Shown: positions 7,373 to 16,714, counted from the first letter of the stretch. The stretch: DNA of 64,000 bases from Mangrovibacterium marinum (GCF_003046625.1 NZ_QAAD01000003.1:248001-312000); one strand, 5' to 3'. A program made the numbers and translations. The notes: a model not told the origin generated them from the letters alone.

Positions 7373-7390
7373 TTTAACTACTTGGTTAAA
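7373..7390. promoter_or_regulatory. Candidate TetR operator O2
   Basis: TTTAACTA-CT-TGGTTAAA, an imperfect palindrome (7 of 8 arm positions) that matches the half-site of the perfect palindrome at 7443-7466. It lies 13 bp upstream of the tetR start, over the likely transcription start. Confidence 0.65.
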
Positions 7391-7397
7391 ACTGCTG

Positions 7398-7428
7398 CAA
7401 ACCTAAAACATTTCGAAATACAAGTCAA
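7398..7428 (-). promoter_or_regulatory. Candidate Bacteroidota-type promoter of the efflux operon
   Basis: On the minus strand, TAGGTTTG (complement of 7398-7405) matches the Bacteroidota -7 consensus TAnnTTTG. About 20 bp upstream there is a TTG (complement of 7426-7428) at the -33 position. It sits exactly between the two TTTAACCA palindromes. Confidence 0.55.
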
Positions 7429-7442
7429 TAGTTTTGACCAAA

Positions 7443-7466
7443 AAATTTAACCAGGTGGTTAAATTT
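7443..7466. promoter_or_regulatory. Candidate TetR operator O1 (perfect palindrome)
   Basis: Arms AAATTTAACCA and TGGTTAAATTT (11 bp each, perfect) separated by GG. It lies just upstream of the -33 element of the tetR promoter. The length and symmetry are typical for TetR-family operators, and the same half-sites recur at 7373-7390. Confidence 0.7.
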
Positions 7467-7625
7467 CGATTTAAAGTACCCGACAAGCATGAATTCGAAA
7501 GGCAATCAAGCCGTCATTCACCTTGAAAAAGGAAATTAAAAGTAAAAAGCGCAAGAAATACAGCAAAGGGGAACCAAATACTCCATCTCTATTTCTATTT
7601 TTAGCGCGCTTAAAGTACACATGGA

Positions 7626-9317
7626 ATGAAACTTCACCTAAAAATCTCGCTATTATTACTTTCGTTTGCTGCTGTTCTAATCATTTCGTTCACCTCCATC
7701 ACCTACGTTAACCGTGCGGTACAAGATGTTTTCATGAAGGAGAATGAACGCAACCAGGCTCAGATCATCGACAAAGTTATTGCGATTAAATTCGGTTCCC
7801 TCAAGCAAATTGTCGACGACAATTCAGCTTGGGACGAGTTGATCGAATACACGCACAAGCCCGATTCCGTTTGGGCGATTGACAACATCGATTTCATGGT
7901 CAATGTCTTCAACCACTCAACCGTTATGGTTTTTAACCAAGATGACGAGCTTATTCACCAGTTTTCAGATTCGAGCCTCATTGGTTCGTATTATCAGCCA
8001 GACAAGACGGCGATAAAAAACATATTTGCACAATCGGCCTATTGCCACTACTTTCAATATTCAGGCAATCAACTGATTGAGTTTTACGGAGCCACGATTG
8101 TCCCGTCAGCTGATGCAACCGAACGAAAAACCGAACCACAAGGTTATCTGCTGGTCGGTGAAGAATGGGATGAGGCGTACCTGAACAATCTTTACGAATC
8201 GACCGGATTTGACACAGAACTCATTGCGACAACCGACTCTTCACCGATCGAACTCGATCGAGAGCGCGAGTGCATCATAAAGGAGCTCCACGGTGCTAAT
8301 GGAAAAACAGTTGCCAAAGTTGTTTTCAGCCGGGTGAGCCCCATTCAACGGGACCTAAATAACTTTCTCCTCCTGACCCTATTGATCTCCTTCATTGCGT
8401 TATTGGCACTTATTGTCTTCATCCTTTATTTCCGCCGGATTTTAGTTGAACCATTCTCAATAATTAACCGCACACTCGAAACAAACAACCAACGATTCCT
8501 GGATAGACTTCGGTCGAAAACGCCGGAATTTGTTAAGCTGAAAGAACTTATTCTCAACTTTTTCAAACAGCAGGAAGAGCTAAAATCCAACAATGCCCGA
8601 CTGCTCGAATTAAATGGCACAAAGGATAAACTTTTCTCCATTATCGGGCACGACTTGCGTAATCCAATCGGAAATATTTTATCCGCGTCCGGCATCATGA
8701 TTGAATCAATTCAAGAGCAAGATTCTGAAAACATCGAAATCCTTTTGAGTTTAATCGAAAAAGAAAGCGGCGAGGCTTTAAATTTACTGGAAACGCTTCT
8801 AGATTGGGCTAAAACACAAACCGGCAAACTACAGTATTCACCGAAACGAGTCCATTTAAAAGAGATTATTGATCGGGTATCAACCAATTTAAGCTTTTCG
8901 GCCCGCATGAAAGAAATCAAGATTGAAACGGTGGGCAATGTTGATTTTGAAGTTTACGCCGATTACAACATGATTGTAACGATTCTTCGCAATCTGATTT
9001 CGAATGCCATAAAATTTACAAACCCGGGAGGCTGGATCCGAATTTCGGCATTGAGAAATGAAAACGAAATCGAATTCCAGGTTGAGGATAATGGCATCGG
9101 AATGGACGTTAAAGCTGCTGGTAGACTATTTAAAGCCGAAACGAATTATTCGACTTACGGAACCGCCAATGAAAAAGGAACCGGGTTAGGCTTGATAATT
9201 TGTAAAGAGTTTATCGAAAAGCACGGCGGAAGCATCCGTGTTGAAAGCGAAAAAGGGAAAGGGTCCTGTTTTATTTTCAACATCGTGGAAAAGAAAATCA
9301 GCCAACAAGAACAGTAA
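7626..9317 (+). CDS. CHASE4-domain sensor histidine kinase (orphan)
   Basis: 563 residues. One transmembrane helix lies near the N-terminus (about 7-27). An extracytoplasmic CHASE4-like domain follows, with the Asn/Trp/Asp-rich pattern DDNSAWDELIEYTH and DNIDFMVNVFNHSTVMVF. The second membrane helix is at about 243-265. A linker coil leads to HisKA with H-box FSIIGHDLRNPIGNI (phospho-His about 340). The ATPase domain has N-box LRNLISNAIKFTN, G1 VEDNGIGMD and G2 GTGLGLIICKEF. It has no receiver domain and no adjacent response regulator, so its partner is elsewhere. It is transcribed away from the efflux operon with about 265 bp between them. The signal is unknown. Confidence 0.92.
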   Translation: MKLHLKISLLLLSFAAVLIISFTSITYVNRAVQDVFMKENERNQAQIIDKVIAIKFGSLKQIVDDNSAWDELIEYTHKPDSVWAIDNIDFMVNVFNHSTVMVFNQDDELIHQFSDSSLIGSYYQPDKTAIKNIFAQSAYCHYFQYSGNQLIEFYGATIVPSADATERKTEPQGYLLVGEEWDEAYLNNLYESTGFDTELIATTDSSPIELDRERECIIKELHGANGKTVAKVVFSRVSPIQRDLNNFLLLTLLISFIALLALIVFILYFRRILVEPFSIINRTLETNNQRFLDRLRSKTPEFVKLKELILNFFKQQEELKSNNARLLELNGTKDKLFSIIGHDLRNPIGNILSASGIMIESIQEQDSENIEILLSLIEKESGEALNLLETLLDWAKTQTGKLQYSPKRVHLKEIIDRVSTNLSFSARMKEIKIETVGNVDFEVYADYNMIVTILRNLISNAIKFTNPGGWIRISALRNENEIEFQVEDNGIGMDVKAAGRLFKAETNYSTYGTANEKGTGLGLIICKEFIEKHGGSIRVESEKGKGSCFIFNIVEKKISQQEQ

Positions 9318-9400
9318 CCAGACCTGGATGAGAAAAGCATTTCCGAGGCAGTCAAATTGTAATTCCCCCTCGTAATACCCCCTGATTTTCGAGTGCAGGA

Positions 9401-10333
9401 TCATTTTCCAGCCCTTGCTGCCAACCGGTTTGCTTTCCGGTTCGAGTAGTTCATCACCAATAGCGATGAAGCAATCACCAGCATACCGATGATGGAGACA
9501 AGCTCCGGTTTTTCATCGGGCATAATTAACCAACTGAGGATCGCTCCCGAAACCGGGATCAGGAATTTCCAGGTATTCAGTTCCGAAACCTTCACACCCG
9601 GCCGGCCAAGCAGCGTAAACCAGATGGCAAAAGCCGCTGCCGAGAGAAAACTCAGCCAGCCCAGCGACACGAAATATTCGACAGAAACGCCTTTCAACCC
9701 ATAGCCTTCAATCGGAATTGAAATAACGACCAGGGCAAGTCCTCCGAAAAATAAAGATGCTGAACTCAGGACCACCGGCGACAACTGCTTCGGCTTCTTG
9801 GTCACCAACACATTCGCGAAACCGGAAACCAGGTTATTGCACAACAACAGCGCCACCCCAAGCAAACTAATCTGCTGTCCCACCGGCAAATTCGAGCGCG
9901 AAAAAGTGATCAGCGCCACGCCCACAACGCCAAAGATGATACTGATACTTTTCAACCAGTCCATTTTATCGTTGTGCAGCGTGAAATGAGACACCAACGA
10001 GATGAACAAGGGTGATGAACCAATAATCATGGCTGAAGCCGACGCCGGCAGCAAATTAATACCCGAATAAAAGAGCATATAAATCAGTACCGTTTGCAGC
10101 AATGCAACCTTGGCAATGAATTGCCAGGCGCCTTTCAACTGCCCCCAGTATGACTTCAGGTTATTAAAATACATCATAATTAAAAGGCCAGAGATCGTAA
10201 AACGAACACCGGCAAACTGAAAAGGCGTGTGGTACTTCAGGCCGATTTTAACGCCAACGAAGGCCGAAGACCATAGCAAACAGGCTATTACCGCCAGAAC
10301 AACAGTATTTGAAAAAACAGACTTCTTAATCAT
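9401..10333 (-). CDS. DMT superfamily (EamA) transporter
   Basis: 310 residues with ten predicted membrane helices in two EamA repeats. The first opens VLAVIACLLWSSAFVGVKIGL, which is typical of the family, with the internal LPASASAMIIGSSPLFISL and the second repeat SPVVLSSASLFFGGLALVVI onward. The C-terminus is basic and cytoplasmic (NYSNRKANRLAARAGK). It exports or imports small metabolites such as amino acids; the substrate cannot be read from the sequence. It converges with the histidine kinase gene (84 bp between stops) and is divergent from the sigma-factor operon. Confidence 0.92.
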   Translation of the reverse strand: MIKKSVFSNTVVLAVIACLLWSSAFVGVKIGLKYHTPFQFAGVRFTISGLLIMMYFNNLKSYWGQLKGAWQFIAKVALLQTVLIYMLFYSGINLLPASASAMIIGSSPLFISLVSHFTLHNDKMDWLKSISIIFGVVGVALITFSRSNLPVGQQISLLGVALLLCNNLVSGFANVLVTKKPKQLSPVVLSSASLFFGGLALVVISIPIEGYGLKGVSVEYFVSLGWLSFLSAAAFAIWFTLLGRPGVKVSELNTWKFLIPVSGAILSWLIMPDEKPELVSIIGMLVIASSLLVMNYSNRKANRLAARAGK

Positions 10334-10510
10334 GCTGCAAAAGTGCCCCTATTTTCTTTGAAAACCCAAACAAATAAATGATTTCGGAGTCGGTTGTCCC
10401 CTTTTCCAGAAGACTAATCCACTTGCAATTTAGCAGGACGACTTTTTGTTGCCTTAGTTTTTTTATCGACGATCGGCAGGCATTTTGTAAAATAAACGTT
10501 TTACAATTAC

Positions 10511-10518
10511 TATATTTG
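10511..10518 (+). promoter_or_regulatory. Candidate -7 box for the sigma/FecR/TonB operon
   Basis: TATATTTG matches TAnnTTTG exactly, 31 bp upstream of the sigma factor ATG. A TTTG lies at 10484-10487, but the 23 bp spacing is longer than the usual 19-21, so the -33 assignment is weak. Confidence 0.4.
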
Positions 10519-10548
10519 TACAAGTACAAACAACCCAACAACCGAAGA

Positions 10549-11055
10549 ATGCACCTGGACAATGATGACAAGCAGTGGTTCGCATCAATTTTTGATCAAC
10601 ATTACGAACACATTCGAAATTACGTGTACTACCTGTCTGGCGACATCACGCTTTCGGAAGACTTGAGCCAGGATGCCTTTCTTCAGATTTGGGAAGAACG
10701 AAAAAGCTTGAACAGAGCAACGGCCCGTTCGTACCTGTTTACCATTGTTCGCCATAATTATTTTAAACACTACCGCCGAAAGGCTGTCAAAATCAATTTT
10801 ATAAACGCTCAAATCAGGGAAGAAGAAAATGAATCGCCTGAATTTATCTTAGAACTGAAGGAATTTGACCATTTATTACAGCGGGCAATTGCTAAAATAC
10901 CCGACAAAACCAGGGCAATATTTTTAATGAGCCGGATCGATTCGATGAGCTATGCCAACATCGCTCACGACCTCAATATCAGCCAAAAGACAGTTGAAAA
11001 ACACATCACTAAAGCCTTAAAGCTTTTAAAGAAGAAAGTGAACCGAAAACTGTAA
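10549..11055 (+). CDS. ECF-type RNA polymerase sigma factor
   Basis: 168 residues from the ATG at 10549 (MHLDNDDKQWF). Upstream in-frame codons exist but read through the promoter region. Region 2 is IRNYVYYLSGDITLSEDLSQDAFLQIWEER, with the DLSQDAFLQ motif for core binding. Region 4 is SMSYANIAHDLNISQKTVEKHITKALKLLKKK, a helix-turn-helix for -35 recognition. This is the Bacteroidota FecI-like type. It is followed 4 bp later by a FecR gene, then by a TonB receptor with an STN domain. This is the standard layout for a surface-signalling regulon in which FecR holds the sigma factor until the receptor binds its ligand. Confidence 0.93.
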   Translation: MHLDNDDKQWFASIFDQHYEHIRNYVYYLSGDITLSEDLSQDAFLQIWEERKSLNRATARSYLFTIVRHNYFKHYRRKAVKINFINAQIREEENESPEFILELKEFDHLLQRAIAKIPDKTRAIFLMSRIDSMSYANIAHDLNISQKTVEKHITKALKLLKKKVNRKL

Positions 11056-11059
11056 GCTC

Positions 11060-11908
11060 ATGAAACAAACAAATATCGATACCGATCAACTGATTTCCGG
11101 CTACAAGGTTCCCGGAACGACGGATAAAGCCAAAATTTACCAACAGCTGTCGCGCAGGATTGACGACAAAACGACGCACAGGCATCAAGATAAAACAGCG
11201 CCCAAAACCAGCTATTGGCTTGGAACTGCTGTTGCCGCAGCTCTGCTTTTAATCTTCTGCCTGATAAACACGCTACGGCCAACACTGGAGATTGCCAACA
11301 AGGAGCAAACAATGCAATTGGCTCAACTTCCGGATAGCAGCCAGGTAAAATTAAAAGTCAACACAACGATAAACTACCGCGAAAGCCTGCTTGATGGCAC
11401 CAGGAAAGTTGAGATGACAGGCGAGGCCTATTTTGATGTCAGCAAGGGAAAGCCATTTTTAGTCCAATTCCCGGGCGGACAATTGAAAGTTTTAGGCACA
11501 CAATTCAACATTCGCTCATACCAAGCGGATTACGGGCGTGTAGATTGCTACGAGGGAGCCGTTCAGCTCAACATTGACGGCAAACAGCTGCTTTTGCATC
11601 CCGGGCAGACGATCCGCTACTCACCGGCTGGTGTAGAAGGCCCCCTTGAGTTCGACATGCAAAAAGCCCTGAAAATACCGGATGACAGCTACCAATGGGT
11701 CAATCGTCCTTTGTCCGAGATCTTATCGCTGATTTGCGCCCGGACGAGCTACGAGCTCATCGCTCCCGAGCATATATTGGAGCGCAGATTTACCGGCACA
11801 CTGAAACTCACAAACGAAAAAATGGCCTTAAGCATCCTGGCGAAGGCTATGAATTTCAACTACGAGATAAACGAAACGAAACTAATCGTCCGTGAAAAGC
11901 TGCGCTAA
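11060..11908 (+). CDS. FecR-domain anti-sigma factor (first copy)
   Basis: 282 residues. There is a short cytoplasmic N-terminus, one membrane helix (YWLGTAVAAALLLIFCLI, about 51-68), then a periplasmic FecR domain (LAQLPDSSQVKLKVNTTINY, MTGEAYFDVSKGKPFLV, VLGTQFNIRSY). The C-terminal DUF4974-like domain is LSEILSLICARTSYELIA...RRFTGTLKLTNEKMALSILAKAM. It should bind the adjacent sigma factor and transmit the signal from the STN domain of the receptor encoded next. It overlaps the receptor gene by 17 bp, so the two are translationally coupled. Confidence 0.93.
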   Translation: MKQTNIDTDQLISGYKVPGTTDKAKIYQQLSRRIDDKTTHRHQDKTAPKTSYWLGTAVAAALLLIFCLINTLRPTLEIANKEQTMQLAQLPDSSQVKLKVNTTINYRESLLDGTRKVEMTGEAYFDVSKGKPFLVQFPGGQLKVLGTQFNIRSYQADYGRVDCYEGAVQLNIDGKQLLLHPGQTIRYSPAGVEGPLEFDMQKALKIPDDSYQWVNRPLSEILSLICARTSYELIAPEHILERRFTGTLKLTNEKMALSILAKAMNFNYEINETKLIVREKLR

Positions 11909-14453
11909 AGCCATATTATTTTTGCTGTTTCTTTCCTGTTTCGCCGGGAGCTACGCTCAGCAAACCGACATTCGGGTAAACGGACATGGCCAATCTCTCT
12001 CGCAGACACTCGAACAGCTTGCTCATAAAAATCAGCTTCACTTTGCCTACGATGCCAACTATTTCTCGGCACTAAAAGTACAGGAAGATATTGAAGCCCG
12101 AAACCTGGCAGAATTTATACAAACCATCTGCAAAAAATACCATCTGAAGGCAGAAGATATTGACGGCACAGTTGTATTGTACCCTAATCCGGAGCCGCTT
12201 CCACCTCCGGTAATCGAAAAAAGAACCTTCTCGGCCGTGGTAATCGACCAAACAAGCGGTGAACCGTTGCGGTACTGCAATATCGGCCTTCAGGGAACAA
12301 ATAACTACGGCACGACAACCAACGAACTGGGCATTTTCAGCACAACAACGAACGGGAATAACGAAATTCAAATCGCGATCAGCCACCTGGGGTACCAGCG
12401 GCTGGATACCATCATCACCATCGGCCGGGAGGACAGGCACATCATCCGTCTACGTCCGTTTACAGTACAAATGGCGACCATTCAGGTCACTCAGCAGGAA
12501 AAAGATGTTGTTGAGATGGGCAACCAAACTGAGCGGATTGCCTTCAATCCCAAACAGTCGGCCAACTTTCCACAGGTCGACAACAGCGACTTGATCAGCT
12601 CCCTGCATCTAATCCCGGGCATTCACTTCATCGGCGGGCAAAGCTCAGGCATTTCCATTCGCGGTAGTTATCCCTCGGAAAACCTGATTGCCCTGGACGG
12701 CATCCCTCTGCTGGAAACCAGCCACCTTTTTGGAAACCTGAGCGTGTTAAACTCAAAGTTTGTCTCGCAGGCCTTCGTGTCGCGCGGTGCTTTTGATGCC
12801 ACTTACGGTGAAAAAATCTCGGGCATTGTTGAACTAACCGGCCAAACAAATTTCTACAAACCCAGCTTCGAGCTATCGGCCAACCTCCTAAATGTCAGCG
12901 CAACGGCAAACATTCCGGTTACCCAAAAACTTTCGTTTTCCGGTGCATTCCGCCGTTCATATATCGATCGCTGGGAAAACTATCTGTACCGATCAATTCT
13001 AAATCAAGCAAGTACCAACGACGAGGCCAGCGTTTCACCGGTTATCCGTTTCGACGACCTCAACCTGAAAATAGCGCTGAAACCATCGGACAAACACCAG
13101 ATTTCGGTCAACTTCATCAACAGCACCGATTTTCAGGAGCGCGATTACATATTCAAGGATCAGTCGCGCTTGTACCGCTACGAGCATGCCGACAGCAACA
13201 ACAAAGGCTTTAGTGCCAATTGGGCTTTCCAGCCCGGCGAAGACTTTCAGCAGCGACTGACTATCGGCTACAACGAACTGCAAAGAAGCACCTTCAAAAA
13301 TGCCGGGATGAGTGAAAACAGCCAGGGAAAAGGAGCTAAAGACGAACTGGACACCGACCACAATTTTCTGAAGGAATTTTCGGCCTCGTGGAGTGGCGAG
13401 CTACACAGCCAGCGATTTACTCACCAAGCCGGATTTGGCGTCAATACCTACGATGTAAGCTACGACTATCTGACCAATAAATCGACGGGCACCAAGCTGA
13501 TGGACTCCATTATTTTTGACAACCAAACAGCCGTTGTTCACGCTTATTTTCAGGAAAAGCTCCGCCTAACACCTCTACTGCAAGCACGTATAGGTCTGCG
13601 CGCAAACTACCTGGGACAAAACCAACAGCTGTACTGGCAGCCTCGCGCAGGCCTAACATACGAGCTAAACAAGAAAATGAAACTCGTATATGCCGGTGGT
13701 CTTTATTATCAATTTCTGAGCCGGATTCGCAAGATTGATATCGACAACAACGTCGATTTGGTTTGGTACCTGCCGGCCGAAGAGGGACAAGGAATCCTGA
13801 AGGCCTGGCAAAATCTGATCGGCTTCCAATATAATTACAATGGCCTAAGCATGAATGTCGAAGCCTATTGGAAAAACACCTCCGGCCGGGCCAACTTGTA
13901 TGCACAGCAAAGCTCGGGGAAAGAAAAAATAATTGACTATTTCCTGCGAAGCGGTCGTTCAATCAATCGGGGAATCGATCTGATGATCCAGTACCGGCAC
14001 GGTAAGTTTACGCACATCATCGGCAGCACGATATCCGAATCAAACGAGCAATTTGAAGGATATTACAATAGCCAATACTACCCCTCATTTTACGACCAGC
14101 GGTTCAAAATACGTTGGTCAGAGCTTTGCAAAATGAACAATTGGCTCTTTTCGGCCAATTTATTCTTCCACAGCGGGAGCCCCTATCTCACTAATAATGA
14201 ACAAACGGCAGATCAACTGTATGAAAGGCTCCCGCATTTCATGCAAATTGACCTCGCCGTGCAACGCAGATTTCAGCTTAAATTTTGTACCTTTAATCTT
14301 GGTTTTTCCTGCATGAATGTTCTCGATCGGAAAAACGTTTTGGAAATTGATTATTTCAATATCTCAAACAACACCGGAAGCTATGCGGTTCGTACCGACA
14401 TTACAGCCATTCAATTTACCCCGGTGTTTTTTGTCAATGTTCTTTTAAAATAA
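11892..14453 (+). CDS. TonB-dependent receptor with STN signalling domain
   Basis: 853 residues. The signal peptide is MKSCAKAILFLLFLSCFAGSYAQQ. The STN (secretin/TonB short N-terminal) domain spans about 28-98 and contains LSQTLEQLAHKNQLHFAYD. A carboxypeptidase-like regulatory Ig domain (VVIDQTSGEPLRYCNIGLQGTN) lies at about 116-195. The plug domain follows (LISSLHLIPGIHFIGGQSSGISIRGS), then a 22-strand-type barrel ending in ...FTPVFFVNVLLK with a C-terminal aromatic-hydrophobic strand. It imports an unknown ligand through the outer membrane and signals to FecR. No SusD partner follows, so a siderophore-like or small ligand is as plausible as a glycan. It is shorter than SusC proteins (about 1000 aa). 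Confidence 0.92.
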   Translation: MKSCAKAILFLLFLSCFAGSYAQQTDIRVNGHGQSLSQTLEQLAHKNQLHFAYDANYFSALKVQEDIEARNLAEFIQTICKKYHLKAEDIDGTVVLYPNPEPLPPPVIEKRTFSAVVIDQTSGEPLRYCNIGLQGTNNYGTTTNELGIFSTTTNGNNEIQIAISHLGYQRLDTIITIGREDRHIIRLRPFTVQMATIQVTQQEKDVVEMGNQTERIAFNPKQSANFPQVDNSDLISSLHLIPGIHFIGGQSSGISIRGSYPSENLIALDGIPLLETSHLFGNLSVLNSKFVSQAFVSRGAFDATYGEKISGIVELTGQTNFYKPSFELSANLLNVSATANIPVTQKLSFSGAFRRSYIDRWENYLYRSILNQASTNDEASVSPVIRFDDLNLKIALKPSDKHQISVNFINSTDFQERDYIFKDQSRLYRYEHADSNNKGFSANWAFQPGEDFQQRLTIGYNELQRSTFKNAGMSENSQGKGAKDELDTDHNFLKEFSASWSGELHSQRFTHQAGFGVNTYDVSYDYLTNKSTGTKLMDSIIFDNQTAVVHAYFQEKLRLTPLLQARIGLRANYLGQNQQLYWQPRAGLTYELNKKMKLVYAGGLYYQFLSRIRKIDIDNNVDLVWYLPAEEGQGILKAWQNLIGFQYNYNGLSMNVEAYWKNTSGRANLYAQQSSGKEKIIDYFLRSGRSINRGIDLMIQYRHGKFTHIIGSTISESNEQFEGYYNSQYYPSFYDQRFKIRWSELCKMNNWLFSANLFFHSGSPYLTNNEQTADQLYERLPHFMQIDLAVQRRFQLKFCTFNLGFSCMNVLDRKNVLEIDYFNISNNTGSYAVRTDITAIQFTPVFFVNVLLK

Positions 14454-14532
14454 AAAATTGAAAAAAAATTCAATTTTGCGGTAGGGTTTTTCCTGGTGAA
14501 AGGATAACTAGTTTCGAACAATGGAATGAACG

Positions 14533-15408
14533 ATGTTTGAAGCGTGCGAAATAATACTACTCTCTACCTCCTCTGCTTCTCCACAGCCGGAGAACAGAAC
14601 AGAGATCATGGTTAAAACGTTTCGCGTTCCTGCAACAAAGGACAAACATACGGCATACAAGGATACTCTGAAAAAGATTGAAGAAGGCAAAAGACGACGG
14701 TTTGGGCACGAAGCTCTATTACTAAGTCCTGTTTATCGAATCGCAATTTCAACCGCTGCTTCTCTCATCCTGATTTTACTTCTTCATCTTTTTCTTTTTC
14801 AACAACACACTTTTCATTCCGGCGATCAATCCAATACATTTCGCTTACCCGACCAATCGCGGGTAATCTTAAGTTCCAACAGCACAGTTCGTTATTCCGG
14901 ATATTTTTGGAATCGTAAAATTCGGCTGGAAGGCGAAGCATACTTCGAGGTAAACAAAGGGAAAAAGTTTATTGTAAAAACAAATGAAGGAAGTATCAGC
15001 GTTTTGGGAACACGCTTTTGGATATCCGAAGACATCCACCAACTAACGGTCAGTTGTTTCGAGGGCAAAGTTTCGTTCGACAACAAGCAGGTTCACCAGC
15101 TTATTGCGGCCGGCACATGTGCCCGTTTCGAAGATAATAAGCTCGTTAGCCGAACAGAAACTACCAGTCTCTATCCTGAATCAGCCTTCTTTTCGAAGCA
15201 GTTTACAGCAGAAAATATAGAAACTGTTCTGGCTGCATTGGAAGATTTTTTTCAGGTTAGCATCCAGCTCGAGGCCAACAAAACCTACTTATTTAGCGGC
15301 AAGCTGGAAACAGCCAATTTGGAGTCGGCCTTAAAAATCATCAGCCGCTCTTTGAACCTTGACTACTCCTTCAGGTCTGACTACGTAATTTATTTAACAG
15401 AAAAATGA
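14533..15408 (+). CDS. FecR-domain protein (second copy)
   Basis: Up to 291 residues; an internal ATG at 14608 (MVKTFRVPATKDK) is an equally possible start. It has one membrane helix (YRIAISTAASLILILLLHLFLF). The periplasmic FecR domain contains FRLPDQSRVILSSNSTVRY, LEGEAYFEVNKGKKFIV and VLGTRFWI, and is followed by a DUF4974-like C-terminal domain (IETVLAALEDFFQVSIQLEANK...FSGKLETANLESALKIISRSLNLDY). It is clearly paralogous to 11060-11908. It comes directly after the receptor and has no sigma factor of its own, so it may tune the same sigma factor or bind a distant one. Its stop overlaps the next start. Confidence 0.88.
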   Translation: MFEACEIILLSTSSASPQPENRTEIMVKTFRVPATKDKHTAYKDTLKKIEEGKRRRFGHEALLLSPVYRIAISTAASLILILLLHLFLFQQHTFHSGDQSNTFRLPDQSRVILSSNSTVRYSGYFWNRKIRLEGEAYFEVNKGKKFIVKTNEGSISVLGTRFWISEDIHQLTVSCFEGKVSFDNKQVHQLIAAGTCARFEDNKLVSRTETTSLYPESAFFSKQFTAENIETVLAALEDFFQVSIQLEANKTYLFSGKLETANLESALKIISRSLNLDYSFRSDYVIYLTEK

Positions 15409-16556
15409 GAAGTATGAGACGAAAGATGAGAACAGCCCTGTTTATTTTATCGGCATTAGCAATCACCCTTTTATCATCGTGTTCAAACAACGATGACGCA
15501 ATAAATCCGGATCATGCAACCACCGGAAGTCTGAAAATCCGCTTAACTGATGCACCCTTCCCCAGCGAACGGGTTGACTCGGTGATCATCACCATCGATC
15601 AGGTGGTTATTAAAAAGATGGATGATCTGACCACCGAAGAAACCGACGAATCCGGCTTTGTTGTCCTGTCTACGGAGTCGCAGGCCTTCGATCTGCTCAA
15701 GCTCCGGAACGGTACTTTTGCCGATATTGCCGACACATCGGCGATCGAAGTCGGAACTTACCGGGAAATTCGCTTACACATTGCCCAAGCGGTCGTGTAT
15801 GCTGATGAAAGCAACCAACCCTTCGACCTGAAAATACCAAGCGGCACCAGCAGCGGTTTGAAAATAAAAATAGACGGTGGTGTTGAAATAAAAGGCAACC
15901 TGGAAGCTGTTGTTTATCTCGATTTTGATGTCAGCCGTTCGTTTTTGGTGCAGGGAAATCCCAAGGATGGAGCCCCGCTGAAAGGCTTTAAATTTAAACC
16001 CGTTATCCGGGCATCGGCGCAGGATCAGAGCGGATCGATTGAAGGAACAGTTTCCATCAACGATTTTGATAATGAAAACAGCGTTAATCCGGAAAGCCTG
16101 CTCGTGGCTATTCTCAACAGCGCGGGAGACACGGTTTCCTCGGCCCAGCCGGATATGGATGGCTACTACGCGGTCATCGGATTGCTCGCAGGTGAATACA
16201 CCGTTGCCCTTTCGGCCGACGGTTACGACGATGTGCAGCTTCCGGCAACGGTTGAACCGATGCAAACAACAACCATCGACATCACCTTAAACGAGACACT
16301 GGCAACAGTTATGGGACAGGTGGAAACATCGGATGGTACAACAACAACAAGTTTAGCCGATGTGACTGTTGAAGTCAAAAATGAATCCCTGTCAACACAA
16401 ACCGACAGCGAAGGCTTGTTTGAGATCAACAGTATTCCTCCCGGCGACTACATAATTAAATTTTCAAAGACAGGCTATGCTCCGGACTCGGTTGAGGTGA
16501 GTTTGGGACTTGGGCAGGTGGAGGATTTGGGAACCTTAACGATGCTCCCGGAATAA
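15405..16556 (+). CDS. DUF4382 domain lipoprotein with carboxypeptidase-like regulatory domains
   Basis: 383 residues. A lipoprotein signal with the Cys after ITLLSS is followed by a DUF4382 domain at about 40-205 (GSLKIRLTDAPFPSERVDSV, VYLDFDVSRSFLV). Two beta-sandwich CarboxypepD_reg-like repeats follow (SIEGTVSINDFDNENSV... and TVMGQVETSDGTTTTSLADVTVEVKN...GLFEINSIPPGDYIIKFSKTGY). It is probably attached to the cell surface or periplasm, with a possible role in binding ligand or matrix. The function of DUF4382 is not known. The ATG overlaps the stop of the second FecR (ATGA), so it belongs to the same operon and ends it, before a strong terminator. Confidence 0.88.
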   Translation: MRSMRRKMRTALFILSALAITLLSSCSNNDDAINPDHATTGSLKIRLTDAPFPSERVDSVIITIDQVVIKKMDDLTTEETDESGFVVLSTESQAFDLLKLRNGTFADIADTSAIEVGTYREIRLHIAQAVVYADESNQPFDLKIPSGTSSGLKIKIDGGVEIKGNLEAVVYLDFDVSRSFLVQGNPKDGAPLKGFKFKPVIRASAQDQSGSIEGTVSINDFDNENSVNPESLLVAILNSAGDTVSSAQPDMDGYYAVIGLLAGEYTVALSADGYDDVQLPATVEPMQTTTIDITLNETLATVMGQVETSDGTTTTSLADVTVEVKNESLSTQTDSEGLFEINSIPPGDYIIKFSKTGYAPDSVEVSLGLGQVEDLGTLTMLPE

Positions 16557-16625
16557 GCTATTAAAAGGCTGCCGCAGACGACAAGCTCTTAATTTACATC
16601 CGCATAACCAAAGCTGTAAAAGCAA

Positions 16626-16664
16626 AAAAGAAAAGGTATCCCTCTTCAGGATACCTTTTCTTTT
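16626..16664. terminator. Bidirectional rho-independent terminator
   Basis: A perfect 16-bp stem, AAAAGAAAAGGTATCC / GGATACCTTTTCTTTT, with a 7-nt loop. It is flanked by A- and T-rich arms, so it serves both the DUF4382 gene (+) and the convergent barrel gene (-). Confidence 0.85.
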
Positions 16665-16714
16665 AGCTTAAAGCCAACGGTGCGCCACAATTTGCTTGCC
16701 GCAGCACGAGCGGC

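Noticed and set aside
10484-10518. Full -33/-7 promoter pair for the sigma operon
   Set aside because: The -7 box is exact, but the TTTG spacing of 23 bp is too long, so only the -7 part is reported, with low confidence.
10378-10548. N-terminal extension of the first ECF sigma factor
   Set aside because: The extra codons cross the TATATTTG promoter box. The protein from 10549 has the normal length and begins just before region 2.
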